Shown piece after piece: positions 7,694 to 16,511 of a DNA stretch of 64,000 nt. Source of the stretch: an uncultured Eubacteriales bacterium. Lineage in GTDB: Bacteria > Bacillota > Clostridia > Oscillospirales > Oscillospiraceae. Both the position numbers and the translations under genes were made by a program. Numbering within the stretch: the stretch's first letter is position 1; every line of letters begins with the position of its first letter. Where the stretch lies: positions 1-64,000 of the forward strand of contig UQXI01000008.1 in NCBI GenBank assembly GCA_900544975.1. The letters run 5' to 3'. Under the pieces are notes generated by a model, which worked only from the letters and a program-made list of their open reading frames with translations, searched no databases and was not told the origin of the DNA.

Positions 7694-9241
7694 TTGCAGG
7701 AGCCGGTGATTGAATTTTCCCACATCTCCATGGAATTTCCCGGTGTGCTGGCCAATGACGACGTGTCTCTGACGGTGCGCAAGGGGGAGATTTTCGCCCT
7801 GGTGGGGGAAAACGGCGCGGGGAAGAGCACCCTGATGAACATCCTCTATGGCATTCACACGCCAACAGGAGGCAGCCTCACGGTCAAGGGGCGGCGAGTT
7901 GCCCAGTTTCACCCCAAGGCTTCCATTGACCTGGGGGTGGGCATGGTGCATCAGCATTTTATGCTGGTCCCCTCCTTCACCGTAACCCAGAACATCGTCC
8001 TGGGCCGGGAACCCCGGCGGGCAGGGCTGTTCTATGACCGGGCTGCCGCCCGGCGTCAGGTGGAGGCCCTGTCCCGGGAATATGGCCTGCGGGTGGATCC
8101 TGACGCCCGAGTGGGCGCGCTCAGCGTGGGACTGCAACAGCGGGTGGAGATTTTGAAGACCCTGTACCGTGGAGCAGACATTTTAATTCTGGACGAACCC
8201 ACCGCCGTCCTCACCCCCCAGGAGACCGACGAACTGTTTGAAATCCTCCGGACCATGGTCCGGGAGAAGGACATGACCGTCATTCTCATCACCCACAAGC
8301 TCTATGAAGTCATGGCCATCTCCAACCGGGTGGGCGTCATGCGTCAAGGCAAGCTGGTGGGCCTGGCGGAGACCAGTCAGGTGACGGAGCGGCAGTTGGC
8401 CGCCATGATGGTCGGCCGGGAGGTGCTCCATACCCCCTTCCCCAAGGAGGGAGCGCCTGGGGACCCCCTCGTCTCCGTAGAGCGCCTGGAGGTCCGGGAC
8501 AACCGGGGCCTGCCTGCTGTGCGGGGGATTTCCCTCCAGCTGCATGCCCACGAGGTCCTGGGCATTGCCGCGGTGGAGGGCAACGGGCAGAGCGAACTTC
8601 TGGAGGCCATTACCGGCATGCGCCCCATTGCCGCCGGTGACGTGCAGATTCAAGGACACTCTATCAAGGGCCTCACCCCAGGCGAAATTCGCCGCCTGGG
8701 CCTGGCCCATGTGCCTGAGGACCGGCTGGCCACCGGCGTATCCAGCCAGGCAGACATCACGGAAAACCTGATCATGGGCAAGCACAGAAGCAGCCTCCTG
8801 ACCCGCTTCGGCATCCACCTGCGGAAGAAGGCAGCCAGCGCCTATGCCGGCCGCCTGTTTCAGCAGTATGACATCCGGGCGGCCAGCCTGGAGGTCCCCG
8901 TGGGCAGCCTCTCCGGCGGCAATGTGCAGAAGGCGGTCATTGCCCGGGAATTTTCCTTCGACGCGCCGGTGCTGGTGATTTCCCAACCCACCCGAGGGGT
9001 GGACATTGGCGCAACCCAGTTTATCCACCGGCATATCATGGACAAGCGGGACCAGGGCTGCGCCATTTTGCTGTGCTCTGCAGATCTGGACGAGGTGTTC
9101 CGCCTGTCTGACCGGATCATCACCCTGTATGAGGGGGAAATCACCGGCCAGTTTCAGGCTGGATCCATTTCGAAAGAAGAGATCGGCTATTACATGACCG
9201 GTTCCCGGCGGAAGGAGGCGGCGCCCCATGGCAAAGCTTAG
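7694..9241 (+). CDS. Nucleoside ABC transporter, tandem ATPase
   Basis: A 515-aa protein with two fused nucleotide-binding domains, as in the RbsA/NupA-type sugar and nucleoside importers. Domain 1 has Walker A GENGAGKST, a signature LSVGLQQR and Walker B ILILDEPTAV. Domain 2 has a degenerate Walker A (GIAAVEGNGQSE), an intact LSGGNVQK signature and VLVISQPTRGVD, where the expected Walker B Glu is Gln, the usual asymmetry in this family. TTG at 7694 sits six bases after AAGGTGG and is preferred over GTG at 7685. It overlaps the first permease gene by 14 bases. It energises uptake through the two permeases encoded downstream, with the BMP lipoprotein as the binding protein. Confidence 0.93.
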   Translation: MQEPVIEFSHISMEFPGVLANDDVSLTVRKGEIFALVGENGAGKSTLMNILYGIHTPTGGSLTVKGRRVAQFHPKASIDLGVGMVHQHFMLVPSFTVTQNIVLGREPRRAGLFYDRAAARRQVEALSREYGLRVDPDARVGALSVGLQQRVEILKTLYRGADILILDEPTAVLTPQETDELFEILRTMVREKDMTVILITHKLYEVMAISNRVGVMRQGKLVGLAETSQVTERQLAAMMVGREVLHTPFPKEGAPGDPLVSVERLEVRDNRGLPAVRGISLQLHAHEVLGIAAVEGNGQSELLEAITGMRPIAAGDVQIQGHSIKGLTPGEIRRLGLAHVPEDRLATGVSSQADITENLIMGKHRSSLLTRFGIHLRKKAASAYAGRLFQQYDIRAASLEVPVGSLSGGNVQKAVIAREFSFDAPVLVISQPTRGVDIGATQFIHRHIMDKRDQGCAILLCSADLDEVFRLSDRIITLYEGEITGQFQAGSISKEEIGYYMTGSRRKEAAPHGKA

Positions 9242-10358
9242 AAAATCCCGGTGGAGTTCCCTGGCCGCACTGGGCCTGTCTGTGGGCCTGGCGCTGGCTG
9301 TGGGAGCTGCAATTATGGCGCTGGCGGGCTACAATCCCGCCGCCGCTTACGGAGCGCTTCTGCGGGGGGCGACCGGCTGCGAGAGCCTCGGGGAGTTTTT
9401 CACCGCTGCCTTTACCAAGCGGCAGTTCGGCAACACCCTGGAATACACCATGGTCCTGTGCCTCACCGGCCTGGCCTGCGCCCTGGGCGCGCGGGTGGGC
9501 ATCTTCAACGTGGGCGGCGAGGGCCAGTTGTATCTGGGGGCCATTGTCTCGGCTTACATAGGCGTTCTGCTGGCAGGCTGCTCCCCTTGGCTGGTCATTC
9601 CGGCAGCTGCCTTGGGCGCCATCGCAGCAGGCGGTATTTACGCCTGGATTCCCGGCGCCCTGAAGGTCAAGCTGAAGGTGAACGAAGTCATCACCACCAT
9701 CATGCTCAATTCCATCGCCATTTATCTCTGCGCCTACCTGTCCAGCGGACCGTGGAAAACGAGCCAGGGCAATCGAGTCTCCGGGACGGATACCCTGGCG
9801 GCGGAATTCCGGTTCTCCCGGCTGATTCCTGGCTCTTCCCTCACCACCGCCATATTTGCCGCCGCCATTATGGCCCTTTTGGTGTGGTACGTGATGAGCA
9901 AAACTGCCACAGGCTATGAGATGAAGATGACCGGTCAGAACCGGCGCTTTGCCCGGTTCTCCGGTCTGAAGGTGGACACCCTCACCATGGGCGCCATGGC
10001 GGTCTCCGGGGCCATGTGCGGCCTGGTGGGGATGTTTGAAGTCTACGGACTCAAGGGCAGCTATCAGGACGGCATCAGCAACGAGTTTTACTTCGACGGC
10101 CTGCTGGTGGCCATGATCATGCGCTACAACCCGGTGGGCATCATCGGCATGAGCGTCCTCTTCGCCGTGTTGCGCATTGGCGCCACCGGCATGGAGCTCC
10201 ACGCCGGGGTGCCCGGGGAAATCTATCGGATCATCCAGTCCGTCATCATCTTCTTCATGGCCGGAGGCAGCGGCATTGCCGCCGCCTGGCAGGCCCGCCG
10301 CGCCCGGAACCAGGCCCAGCGGGAGGCTGCCGCCAGATTGGAGGCGCACCATGGGTAA
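9228..10358 (+). CDS. ABC transporter permease 1 (BPD_transp_2 type)
   Basis: The 376-aa integral membrane protein has about eight to ten hydrophobic segments and the conserved RVGIFNVGGEGQLYLGA loop and KVKLKVNEVITTIMLNSIA motif that identify the NupP/BmpC-like nucleoside permease subunit. The long first extracytoplasmic loop (around residues 40-70) is normal for this subunit. The gene begins within the ATPase gene (14-base overlap) and its end overlaps the second permease by 8 bases, indicating translational coupling. It forms a heterodimeric pore with the next gene product. Confidence 0.92.
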   Translation: MAKLRKSRWSSLAALGLSVGLALAVGAAIMALAGYNPAAAYGALLRGATGCESLGEFFTAAFTKRQFGNTLEYTMVLCLTGLACALGARVGIFNVGGEGQLYLGAIVSAYIGVLLAGCSPWLVIPAAALGAIAAGGIYAWIPGALKVKLKVNEVITTIMLNSIAIYLCAYLSSGPWKTSQGNRVSGTDTLAAEFRFSRLIPGSSLTTAIFAAAIMALLVWYVMSKTATGYEMKMTGQNRRFARFSGLKVDTLTMGAMAVSGAMCGLVGMFEVYGLKGSYQDGISNEFYFDGLLVAMIMRYNPVGIIGMSVLFAVLRIGATGMELHAGVPGEIYRIIQSVIIFFMAGGSGIAAAWQARRARNQAQREAAARLEAHHG

Positions 10359-11286
10359 TCTCTTAACCGCCGGGCTGTTTCGGCAAATGCTCCGCAGCGC
10401 CACCCCCGTGGGTCTGGCGGCCATGGGCGGACTCATGACCGAGCACGCCGGAATTATGAACATCGGGATGGACGGTATGATCCTCATGGGGGCCTTTACC
10501 GCCGTCTCCGTGAGCTGGCTGGCGGGGTCTGCCTGGCTGGGGCTGGCCGCCGCAATCCTGGTGGGCATTTTAGTGGGTCTGTTTTTCGCCCTCTTTGTGG
10601 TGAAGTTCCGAAGCGACGAGTTCATCATTGGCACAGCCCTCAACATCTTTGCCGGCGGTCTCACCGTCTTCCTCCTGCGGGCCCTCTTCCAGGTGAAGGG
10701 AACCTTCCAGGGCACGCCGGGCAGGCCTGTGGTGGGGCTGCCCCAGGTGGATCTGGGCATTTTAAAGCGCATCCCCTGTTTGGGGGAGGTGCTGGACGGC
10801 AGTTCCCTGTTCATCCTGCTCACCTGGGGGCTGGTAGCCCTGATGTGGGTCTTTGTGTACCGGACTCCCTGGGGCTTCTGGATTCGGGCCGCCGGGGAAG
10901 AGCCCAACACCCTCCGAACTGCGGGAATTCGCCCGGAGAAGATGAAATGGCTCTCCTCCGTCCTCTGCGGAGCCTTTTGCGGCCTGGCGGGAGCCCAGCT
11001 GGCACTGGGAAACGTGACCATGTTTGCCGAGGGGATGAGCAACAGCCGGGGGTATGTGGCCTTTGCCTGCGTCATCTTCGGCGCAGCCAACCCGGGCAAG
11101 GCCTATTTGGCCGCCCTGATGTTTGGATTCTTTGACGCTCTGGGCTATCGCCTCCAGGACTACCATATGAATGCCAATTTGACCTCCATGATCCCCTATG
11201 TCATTACTGTGGTGATGATGGTATATGTGGTGGTCCGCAGCCAGCAGAAAAAGAAACGGGCTGTAACCCGGGTCCTCCCTGGATAG
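10351..11286 (+). CDS. ABC transporter permease 2 (BPD_transp_2 type)
   Basis: The 311-aa membrane protein is the partner permease (NupQ/BmpD-like). It shows GGLMTEHAGIMNIGMDGMIL, equivalent to the first permease's NVGGEG loop, KFRSDEFIIGTALNIFAGGL at the coupling helix, and WGFWIRAAGEEPNTLRTAGI. About eight to nine membrane segments. The ATG at 10351 is used because upstream sequence is the end of permease 1 in another frame. No clear terminator follows; galE is 155 bases downstream with its own promoter. Confidence 0.92.
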   Translation: MGNLLTAGLFRQMLRSATPVGLAAMGGLMTEHAGIMNIGMDGMILMGAFTAVSVSWLAGSAWLGLAAAILVGILVGLFFALFVVKFRSDEFIIGTALNIFAGGLTVFLLRALFQVKGTFQGTPGRPVVGLPQVDLGILKRIPCLGEVLDGSSLFILLTWGLVALMWVFVYRTPWGFWIRAAGEEPNTLRTAGIRPEKMKWLSSVLCGAFCGLAGAQLALGNVTMFAEGMSNSRGYVAFACVIFGAANPGKAYLAALMFGFFDALGYRLQDYHMNANLTSMIPYVITVVMMVYVVVRSQQKKKRAVTRVLPG

Positions 11287-11364
11287 GGCATGCCCTTCTT
11301 CCGCCAAAATGGTTAGCTTCTACCACAGATCCAGGCGATTGCCTAGTTTTCCCACGCGCATCTA

Positions 11365-11393
11365 TTGCATTTTCCCAGTCCATGGGGTAAAAT
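11365..11393 (+). promoter_or_regulatory. Promoter of galE
   Basis: TTGCAT at 11365-11370 and TAAAAT at 11388-11393 are spaced by exactly 17 bases, 48 bases before the galE start codon. Confidence 0.65.
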
Positions 11394-11441
11394 AATCCTA
11401 TGAAATCCGCCCTCACGGCGGTCAATTTTGGAGGTTTCAAA

Positions 11442-12458
11442 ATGGCAGTATTGGTAACTGGCGGTATGGGCTATATTGGCTCTCACACCTGCCTGGAGCT
11501 GCTGGAAAGCGGTTATGAAGTGGTCTCCATCGACAACCTGTGCAATAGCAACCCCGCCTCGCTCCGCCGCGTGGAGGAGCTCACGGGGAAGACCCTGACG
11601 TCTTATATTGGGGATGTGCGGGATGCGGACCTCCTGCGCCGGATTTTTTCGGAGCATACAATTGAATGCGTCATTCATTTCGCGGGCCTGAAGGCAGTGG
11701 GAGAAAGCGTGGAGAAGCCCTGGGAATACTATGACAACAACCTGAACACCACCCTGGTCCTCACCAAGGTGATGCAGGAAGTGGGGATGAAGCACATCAT
11801 TTTCTCCTCCTCCGCCACGGTATACACCTCCGACAACGAAATGCCGCTGCGGGAGACCAGCCGCACCGGCGGCTGTACCAACCCCTACGGCTGGACCAAA
11901 TATATGACGGAGCAGATTCTCACCGGCCTGTCCCATGCAGATCCCGACTGGTCTGTGACGCTGCTTCGGTATTTTAACCCCATCGGGGCCCACGCCAGCG
12001 GCCGGATTGGGGAGGATCCCCGGGGAATTCCCAACAATTTGATGCCCTATATCACCCAGGTGGCCATTGGCCGCCGGGACCATCTGAACGTATTCGGCAA
12101 CGACTACCCCACCCCCGATGGCACCTGCATCCGGGACTATATCCACGTGGTAGACCTGGCCAAGGGACATGTGGCCGCAGTGCAATACACGGTAAGCCAC
12201 AAAGGCACGGAAGTATTCAACCTGGGTACCGGCAAAGGCTCCAGCGTTTTGGACATGGTGAACACCTTCGTGGCAGCCACCGGGGTCCAGGTCCCCTATG
12301 AAATCGCAGGCCGCCGGGCCGGTGACATCGCCGTGTGCTATGCAGACCCTGCCAAGAGTCAGAAAATCCTGGGCTGGACTGCCCAGAAGACCCTGGCCGA
12401 CATGTGCCGGGACAGCTGGAACTGGCAAAGTCAAAATCCCATGGGATACGACAGTTAA
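11442..12458 (+). CDS. galE: UDP-glucose 4-epimerase
   Basis: A 338-aa short-chain dehydrogenase-fold enzyme that interconverts UDP-glucose and UDP-galactose through an NAD-bound 4-keto intermediate. TGGMGYIGSHT near residue 7 is the Rossmann dinucleotide site, SSSATVY carries the catalytic Ser/Thr, and YGWTKYMTEQ holds the Tyr-x3-Lys pair; RYFNPIGAH and CIRDYIHVVDLAKGH complete the family pattern. GGAGGT precedes the ATG at 11442. It is a single-gene unit with its own promoter and ends in a long hairpin facing a convergent gene. A role in surface polysaccharide or galactose use is likely. Confidence 0.96.
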   Translation: MAVLVTGGMGYIGSHTCLELLESGYEVVSIDNLCNSNPASLRRVEELTGKTLTSYIGDVRDADLLRRIFSEHTIECVIHFAGLKAVGESVEKPWEYYDNNLNTTLVLTKVMQEVGMKHIIFSSSATVYTSDNEMPLRETSRTGGCTNPYGWTKYMTEQILTGLSHADPDWSVTLLRYFNPIGAHASGRIGEDPRGIPNNLMPYITQVAIGRRDHLNVFGNDYPTPDGTCIRDYIHVVDLAKGHVAAVQYTVSHKGTEVFNLGTGKGSSVLDMVNTFVAATGVQVPYEIAGRRAGDIAVCYADPAKSQKILGWTAQKTLADMCRDSWNWQSQNPMGYDS

Positions 12459-12463
12459 AGGAC

Positions 12464-12518
12464 AACAATGTACAGGGCCAGCTGTGAACATACGTGTTCA
12501 CAGCTGGTCCTGATTGTT
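12464..12518. terminator. Long hairpin between convergent genes
   Basis: A 13-bp perfect stem (CCAGCTGTGAACA / TGTTCACAGCTGG, loop TACG) is extended by CAGG/CCTG and AACAAT/ATTGTT after small internal loops. It begins six bases after the galE stop. No T-run follows on the plus strand, so it may act as an RNA-stabilising end or a bidirectional barrier rather than a classical terminator. Confidence 0.6.
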
Positions 12519-12563
12519 GATCACATCCCCATGATCTCCCCGCCGTGATGTGGCGCGGGAAAA

Positions 12564-13274
12564 TCACCGAAGACGCACATATAATTCCAAAATCCCAGCC
12601 AGCACTGGCTGATGGAGCAGATAGAGAAGCAGAGACTGCCTGCCGCACCAGGCCAAAGCCCGGACCGGCGCAGCGCCAGACGGCACCCGTGGCAGGAGAC
12701 TCTCTCCCTTCCGGTAAACCGTCCGGCCCAGGAGGGCGCCGGTCAGGAACCACCCCAGGTTGGGCAGGAGGGGAAAATAATCGCTGGAGGCAAACTCCGC
12801 CGTGGTCAGGCCCAGGGGGAACAGCCAGGGAACCGACACCGTGATGCTTCGGAACCCATATCCCACTGCCAGAAGGAGGGCTGCCAATAGCCCCAAGGCC
12901 CAGCAAGGCAGCCGCCCCAACCAGGGCCACAGGAGCATGCAAATCCCCAGGCAGTGGAGGATTCCAAACCAGATGATGATCTCCCGGCCCTGGAAGCCCA
13001 GTAGGTACATGCCTACCGTAACCAGGCTGCAGAGCATACCGCAGCCAAAGACCACCAGACCCCGCATCACCGGATGATGCCCCAGGGTGACGCAGATGCC
13101 GGAAATCAGCAGAAACAGCACAGAACCCCAATGCATGACAAAGGAGAAGATGGCCGGATACGCAAAATCCGCCAGGTTGTACAGCTCCCGGATATCATAG
13201 ACCAGATGCACCAGAACCATGCCCAAAATGCACAGCCCCCGGGCGGCATCCAGCTCCCAGATTCGTTTGCTCAT
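12564..13274 (-). CDS. HGSNAT/DUF1624-like membrane protein
   Basis: The 236-aa polytopic membrane protein starts RIWELDAARGLCILGMVLVH, the hallmark N-terminus of the heparan-alpha-glucosaminide N-acetyltransferase catalytic-domain family (DUF1624), in which the Asp-x-x-Arg-Gly and the following His are conserved. About seven hydrophobic segments are visible and it ends with a LLLYLLHQPVL helix. Members acetylate or otherwise modify extracytoplasmic glycans or remain uncharacterised; the substrate here is unknown. Its ATG overlaps the stop of the acyl-CoA synthetase gene as ATGA, so they are co-expressed, which would fit acyl-group supply to an acyltransferase (inference). Confidence 0.8.
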   Translation of the reverse strand: MSKRIWELDAARGLCILGMVLVHLVYDIRELYNLADFAYPAIFSFVMHWGSVLFLLISGICVTLGHHPVMRGLVVFGCGMLCSLVTVGMYLLGFQGREIIIWFGILHCLGICMLLWPWLGRLPCWALGLLAALLLAVGYGFRSITVSVPWLFPLGLTTAEFASSDYFPLLPNLGWFLTGALLGRTVYRKGESLLPRVPSGAAPVRALAWCGRQSLLLYLLHQPVLAGILELYVRLR

Positions 13275-15001
13275 TGTTCCTCCGTCCGGAGCTGACTGTT
13301 GGCCTCCTCCTCCAGGACCCGGTAGGCCACTTTGCCCACCAGAGTCTTGGGCAGCTCTGTGCGGAACTCCAGCTCCCGCGGCATCGCATACTTGGCAATC
13401 CGCTTCTCACAGTAGGCAAGCAGCTCGGCCTTCAGCTCCTCCGTGGGCTCCACGCCAGGCATGGGCACCACATAGGCCTTCACCCGCTGCACCCGATAGG
13501 GGTCCTTCACACCAATGACGCAGGACAGCAGCACCTTTTCATGTCCATCGATGATATTCTCCAGCTGGGACGGGTACACATTGTAGCCGGAGGTGATGAT
13601 CATCCGCTTGATCCTCTGGCGGAAGTACACAAAGCCGTCCTGGTCCATGCGGCCCAGATCGCCGGTGTGGAGCCAAATCCGGCCCTCCGGATGGCGGCGA
13701 AGGGTCTGGGCAGTCTCCTCAGGGTTATCCATATAGCCCAGCATCACCGTCGGCCCGGAGACGCAGATCTCCCCGTCGGTGTTGGCTGGTAGCTCCTCTG
13801 TGGTACCGGGCTTCACAATCTTGTAGTATGTATCGGGGAAGGGCACGCCAATGGAGCCGGAGCGGGCATAGTCTTTGGGCGTGAGGCAGGAAGCCGTGAC
13901 ACACTCCGTGGTGCCATAGCCCTCCCGAATCTGCTCGAAGCAGTTGTGCTCTTTCAGGAACAGGTCCACCTTTTTCTTCAGCTCCGGGGACAACGAGTCG
14001 CCGCCGGAGAAGATGCCCTTCAGGAAGCTGAGATCCACACCCTCCAGAGAATCCGCCCGGAGCAGGGCCTCAAACAGCGTGGGCACACCGGGAATCAGGT
14101 TGGGCTTCTGCTTCTTCAGGATCTCCGCATAGAGCTTCACACTGAACTGGGGCACCAGAATGCAGGTGGCGCCGCCAATGAGGGCGGTGTGAATGCCAAT
14201 TCCCAGGCCGAAGCCGTGGAAAATGGGCATAATGGACAGCATTTTCATCCCCGCCACGGAAGTGTACCCCGATGCGGCAATGGTCTGCAACCCCAAGGCG
14301 TTGAAGTTGAGGTTGGAGAGCATGATCCCCTTGGTGGTGCCGGTGGTACCGCCGGAGTAGAGAATGGCGCCGCAGTCATCGTACACGCCTTCGTCGGGAG
14401 GCAGTTCCTTTTTGGAGCGGCGGCCGGCGTTCAGGAAATCGTTCCAAAGTAGATACCCGGTCTTGGGCAGCTTCTGCACCGCCCGGGCCGTCTTGGTCAG
14501 GGGGAACAGCGCTTTCTTCACCCCGGGCAGCTCGTCCTGAATCCTGGCAATGATGATCCGGCAGGTGTCTTGTAAATCCGGGAGGATCTGCTCTACCTTG
14601 TAATAGAACTGATCCAGCGTCAAAATGGCCTTGCTGTGAGACACATTCAGGTAAAACGCAATCTCATGGGGGGCGGACAGAGGATGGATCATATTGGGAA
14701 TCGCCCCAATCCGGTTCAGCGCATAGAAGCAGTCCACACCCTGGGGGGAATTGGGCATACAGATGGTGACCCGGTCCCCCCGGTGGATGCCCATAGCGAC
14801 AAACGCCCGGGCCGTCAGATCCACCCGGCGAAGAAACGTGGCATAGTCGGTCTCCTTTCCCATGAACTCATAGGCGATGTTCTGGGGATACCGCCGCGCC
14901 GTGTCTGCGAGGAGCTGGTACATAGTCAGGTGGGGATAGTCAATGGATTTGGGCGTATTGCCATAAAAATTCACCCAGGGGGCGGAAGCAGAGAGTGCCA
15001 T
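13271..15001 (-). CDS. AMP-forming acyl-CoA synthetase
   Basis: A 576-aa member of the ANL (adenylating) superfamily, probably activating a medium- or long-chain fatty acid with ATP and CoA. It has the phosphate-binding AILYSGGTTGTTKGIMLSN, the adenine-site GYGTTECVT, the hinge region LHTGDLGRMDQDGFVYF followed by RIKRMIITSGYNVYP, and the C-terminal lysine in LPKTLVGKVAYR. The first residues WVNFYGNTPKSIDYP are typical of Firmicute long-chain fatty acid-CoA ligases. ATG at 15001 is supported by GGAAAGGA upstream; a longer frame begins at 15079 but lacks family sequence. It is first in a two-gene unit with the DUF1624 protein. Confidence 0.92.
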   Translation of the reverse strand: MALSASAPWVNFYGNTPKSIDYPHLTMYQLLADTARRYPQNIAYEFMGKETDYATFLRRVDLTARAFVAMGIHRGDRVTICMPNSPQGVDCFYALNRIGAIPNMIHPLSAPHEIAFYLNVSHSKAILTLDQFYYKVEQILPDLQDTCRIIIARIQDELPGVKKALFPLTKTARAVQKLPKTGYLLWNDFLNAGRRSKKELPPDEGVYDDCGAILYSGGTTGTTKGIMLSNLNFNALGLQTIAASGYTSVAGMKMLSIMPIFHGFGLGIGIHTALIGGATCILVPQFSVKLYAEILKKQKPNLIPGVPTLFEALLRADSLEGVDLSFLKGIFSGGDSLSPELKKKVDLFLKEHNCFEQIREGYGTTECVTASCLTPKDYARSGSIGVPFPDTYYKIVKPGTTEELPANTDGEICVSGPTVMLGYMDNPEETAQTLRRHPEGRIWLHTGDLGRMDQDGFVYFRQRIKRMIITSGYNVYPSQLENIIDGHEKVLLSCVIGVKDPYRVQRVKAYVVPMPGVEPTEELKAELLAYCEKRIAKYAMPRELEFRTELPKTLVGKVAYRVLEEEANSQLRTEEQ

Positions 15002-15067
15002 ATTGAAATCATCCTTTCCGGTTGGCAGAAGCAGGCCGGGGACCTGCCCCGGTATTTGGGCACTGCT

Positions 15068-15073
15068 ATTATA
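15068..15073 (-). promoter_or_regulatory. Extended -10 promoter of the acyl-CoA synthetase
   Basis: On the minus strand TGCTATAAT forms a perfect -10 box with the TG extension; the -35 region is poor. It lies 67 bases before the start codon, in the divergent interval shared with the LCP gene. Confidence 0.6.
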
Positions 15074-15123
15074 GCACAAATCATTAAAAAATCCATAAAA
15101 ATCTTCCCTCGGCGGAAAAAACG

Positions 15124-15152
15124 TTTACTTTCCCCGGGGTTTGCGCTACAAT
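15124..15152 (+). promoter_or_regulatory. Promoter of the LCP gene
   Basis: TTTACT at 15124-15129 and TACAAT at 15147-15152 have a 17-base spacer and sit 41 bases before the LCP start codon, divergent from the acyl-CoA synthetase promoter. Confidence 0.65.
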
Positions 15153-15193
15153 AGAAGCTGCAAAATCCAGCAACGATAAAGGAGGTAGGCTCT

Positions 15194-16501
15194 ATGGCCT
15201 ATCGTGAACCCCCACACCAAGATGACGATTGGGACGAACTGATGCGCAAAGCCGATCAGCTCCTGGACGACGACGCCCCAGGGGCGCCGGACGAGGACGT
15301 CCCCCCTGCTCCCTGGGAGGATCTCCACTTTTACGCCAACTATGGCAACCGCTATGGCCAGGATGTGCGTAATTACCAAAACAACTACGGTCATCCGGAA
15401 GAACCACGCGGCCCAGGGCCGGAGACGGAACCCGGACCTGCCATTCCCGCATACAATGCGGACTTTCAGGACCAGGGCCATTCCCGCGCCCCCCGCAGAA
15501 ACCAGCGGGAGCCATACCAGGAGGACGATGCCCCCCGCCGCCCGGCGCCAGCCAAACCGGCCAAGCCGCCGAAACGCAGAAAAAAGCACCGTGGTCTGAA
15601 GCTTTTGCTGGGCATTCTTCTGGTTCTGCTGGCTCTGGTAGTCGGCGTGTATCTGTGGATCCGCAGCTCCATCCAAATGCCAGAAACCACGCAGCCCATT
15701 GGCGCCCGGAAAGAGGGCGCCGCCACGGTGCTCCTGTGCGGCACCGACCAGGAGGGCACCCGGACCGACACCATGATGCTCCTGTACCTGAACGCCCAAG
15801 AGCAGGCCGTGACCCTGGTGAGCCTGCCCCGGGATACCCTGACCCACACCGCCTCCGGCAACGACGCCAAGTTGAACTCCGCCTACGGCCGCAACAACGG
15901 CGGCGAGGAGGGGATGGAGGCGCTGCTGGACTATGTGGCGGACATCATCGGCTACCGGCCCGACGGCTATATGCTGATCACTCTGGACGCTTTTGTGGAC
16001 ATCGTGGATCTCATGGGCGGCGTGGAGTTTGACGTCCCCATGGACATGTTCTACGAAGACAGCTCCCAGGATCTCTTCATTGACCTGAAAGAAGGCAAGC
16101 AAACACTGGACGGCTACGCGGCCATGGGCCTGGTCCGGTTCCGCAAGGGCTACTATGACCAGGACCTGGGCCGGGTGGACGTGCAGCGGCAATTCCTGTC
16201 CGCCTGCATGGATCAGTGGCTGACCTTGCCCAACCTGGTAAAGCTCCCTCAGATTCTCTCCACCATGCACGCCTCCTCGGAATCCAGCCTCACCACCGGG
16301 AATCTCCTGTGGATTGCCTACACTGCCTGGCGCTCCGGCCTGGGGAATTTGCAGACGGAGACCCTGCCCGGCTATGCCGACATGCTGGACGGCGTTTCCT
16401 ACTACATCCTGGATCCGGAGGGTGTGGCAGACGTCATCAATCGCTGCTGCAATCCCTACACCCGGGAGATTGACGCCAGCGACCTGAACATTGTATACTG
16501 A
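15194..16501 (+). CDS. LCP-family cell-wall glycopolymer ligase
   Basis: The 435-aa membrane protein is a LytR-CpsA-Psr phosphotransferase, which attaches undecaprenyl-linked secondary polymers to peptidoglycan. A Pro/Asp-rich cytoplasmic tail of about 130 residues precedes one membrane helix (near 135-155, LLLGILLVLLALVVGVYLWI). The extracellular catalytic domain shows TDTMMLLYLN, LVSLPRDTL, KLNSAYGRNNGGEEG and GLVRFRKGYYDQDLGRVDVQRQ, with the conserved Arg and Asp residues that bind the polyprenyl pyrophosphate and metal. AAAGGAGG precedes the ATG. It heads a run of plus-strand genes reaching NudC. Such ligases anchor the wall polymers that SLH domains bind, so it may support the SLH proteins in this window. 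Confidence 0.92.
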   Translation: MAYREPPHQDDDWDELMRKADQLLDDDAPGAPDEDVPPAPWEDLHFYANYGNRYGQDVRNYQNNYGHPEEPRGPGPETEPGPAIPAYNADFQDQGHSRAPRRNQREPYQEDDAPRRPAPAKPAKPPKRRKKHRGLKLLLGILLVLLALVVGVYLWIRSSIQMPETTQPIGARKEGAATVLLCGTDQEGTRTDTMMLLYLNAQEQAVTLVSLPRDTLTHTASGNDAKLNSAYGRNNGGEEGMEALLDYVADIIGYRPDGYMLITLDAFVDIVDLMGGVEFDVPMDMFYEDSSQDLFIDLKEGKQTLDGYAAMGLVRFRKGYYDQDLGRVDVQRQFLSACMDQWLTLPNLVKLPQILSTMHASSESSLTTGNLLWIAYTAWRSGLGNLQTETLPGYADMLDGVSYYILDPEGVADVINRCCNPYTREIDASDLNIVY

Positions 16502-16511
16502 GGAGGCCCCC

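Noticed and set aside
9141..11099. A 652-codon open frame on the minus strand, opposite the ABC permease genes
   Set aside because: It mirrors the third-codon GC bias of the real plus-strand permeases, has no ribosome site and shows no recognisable domain.
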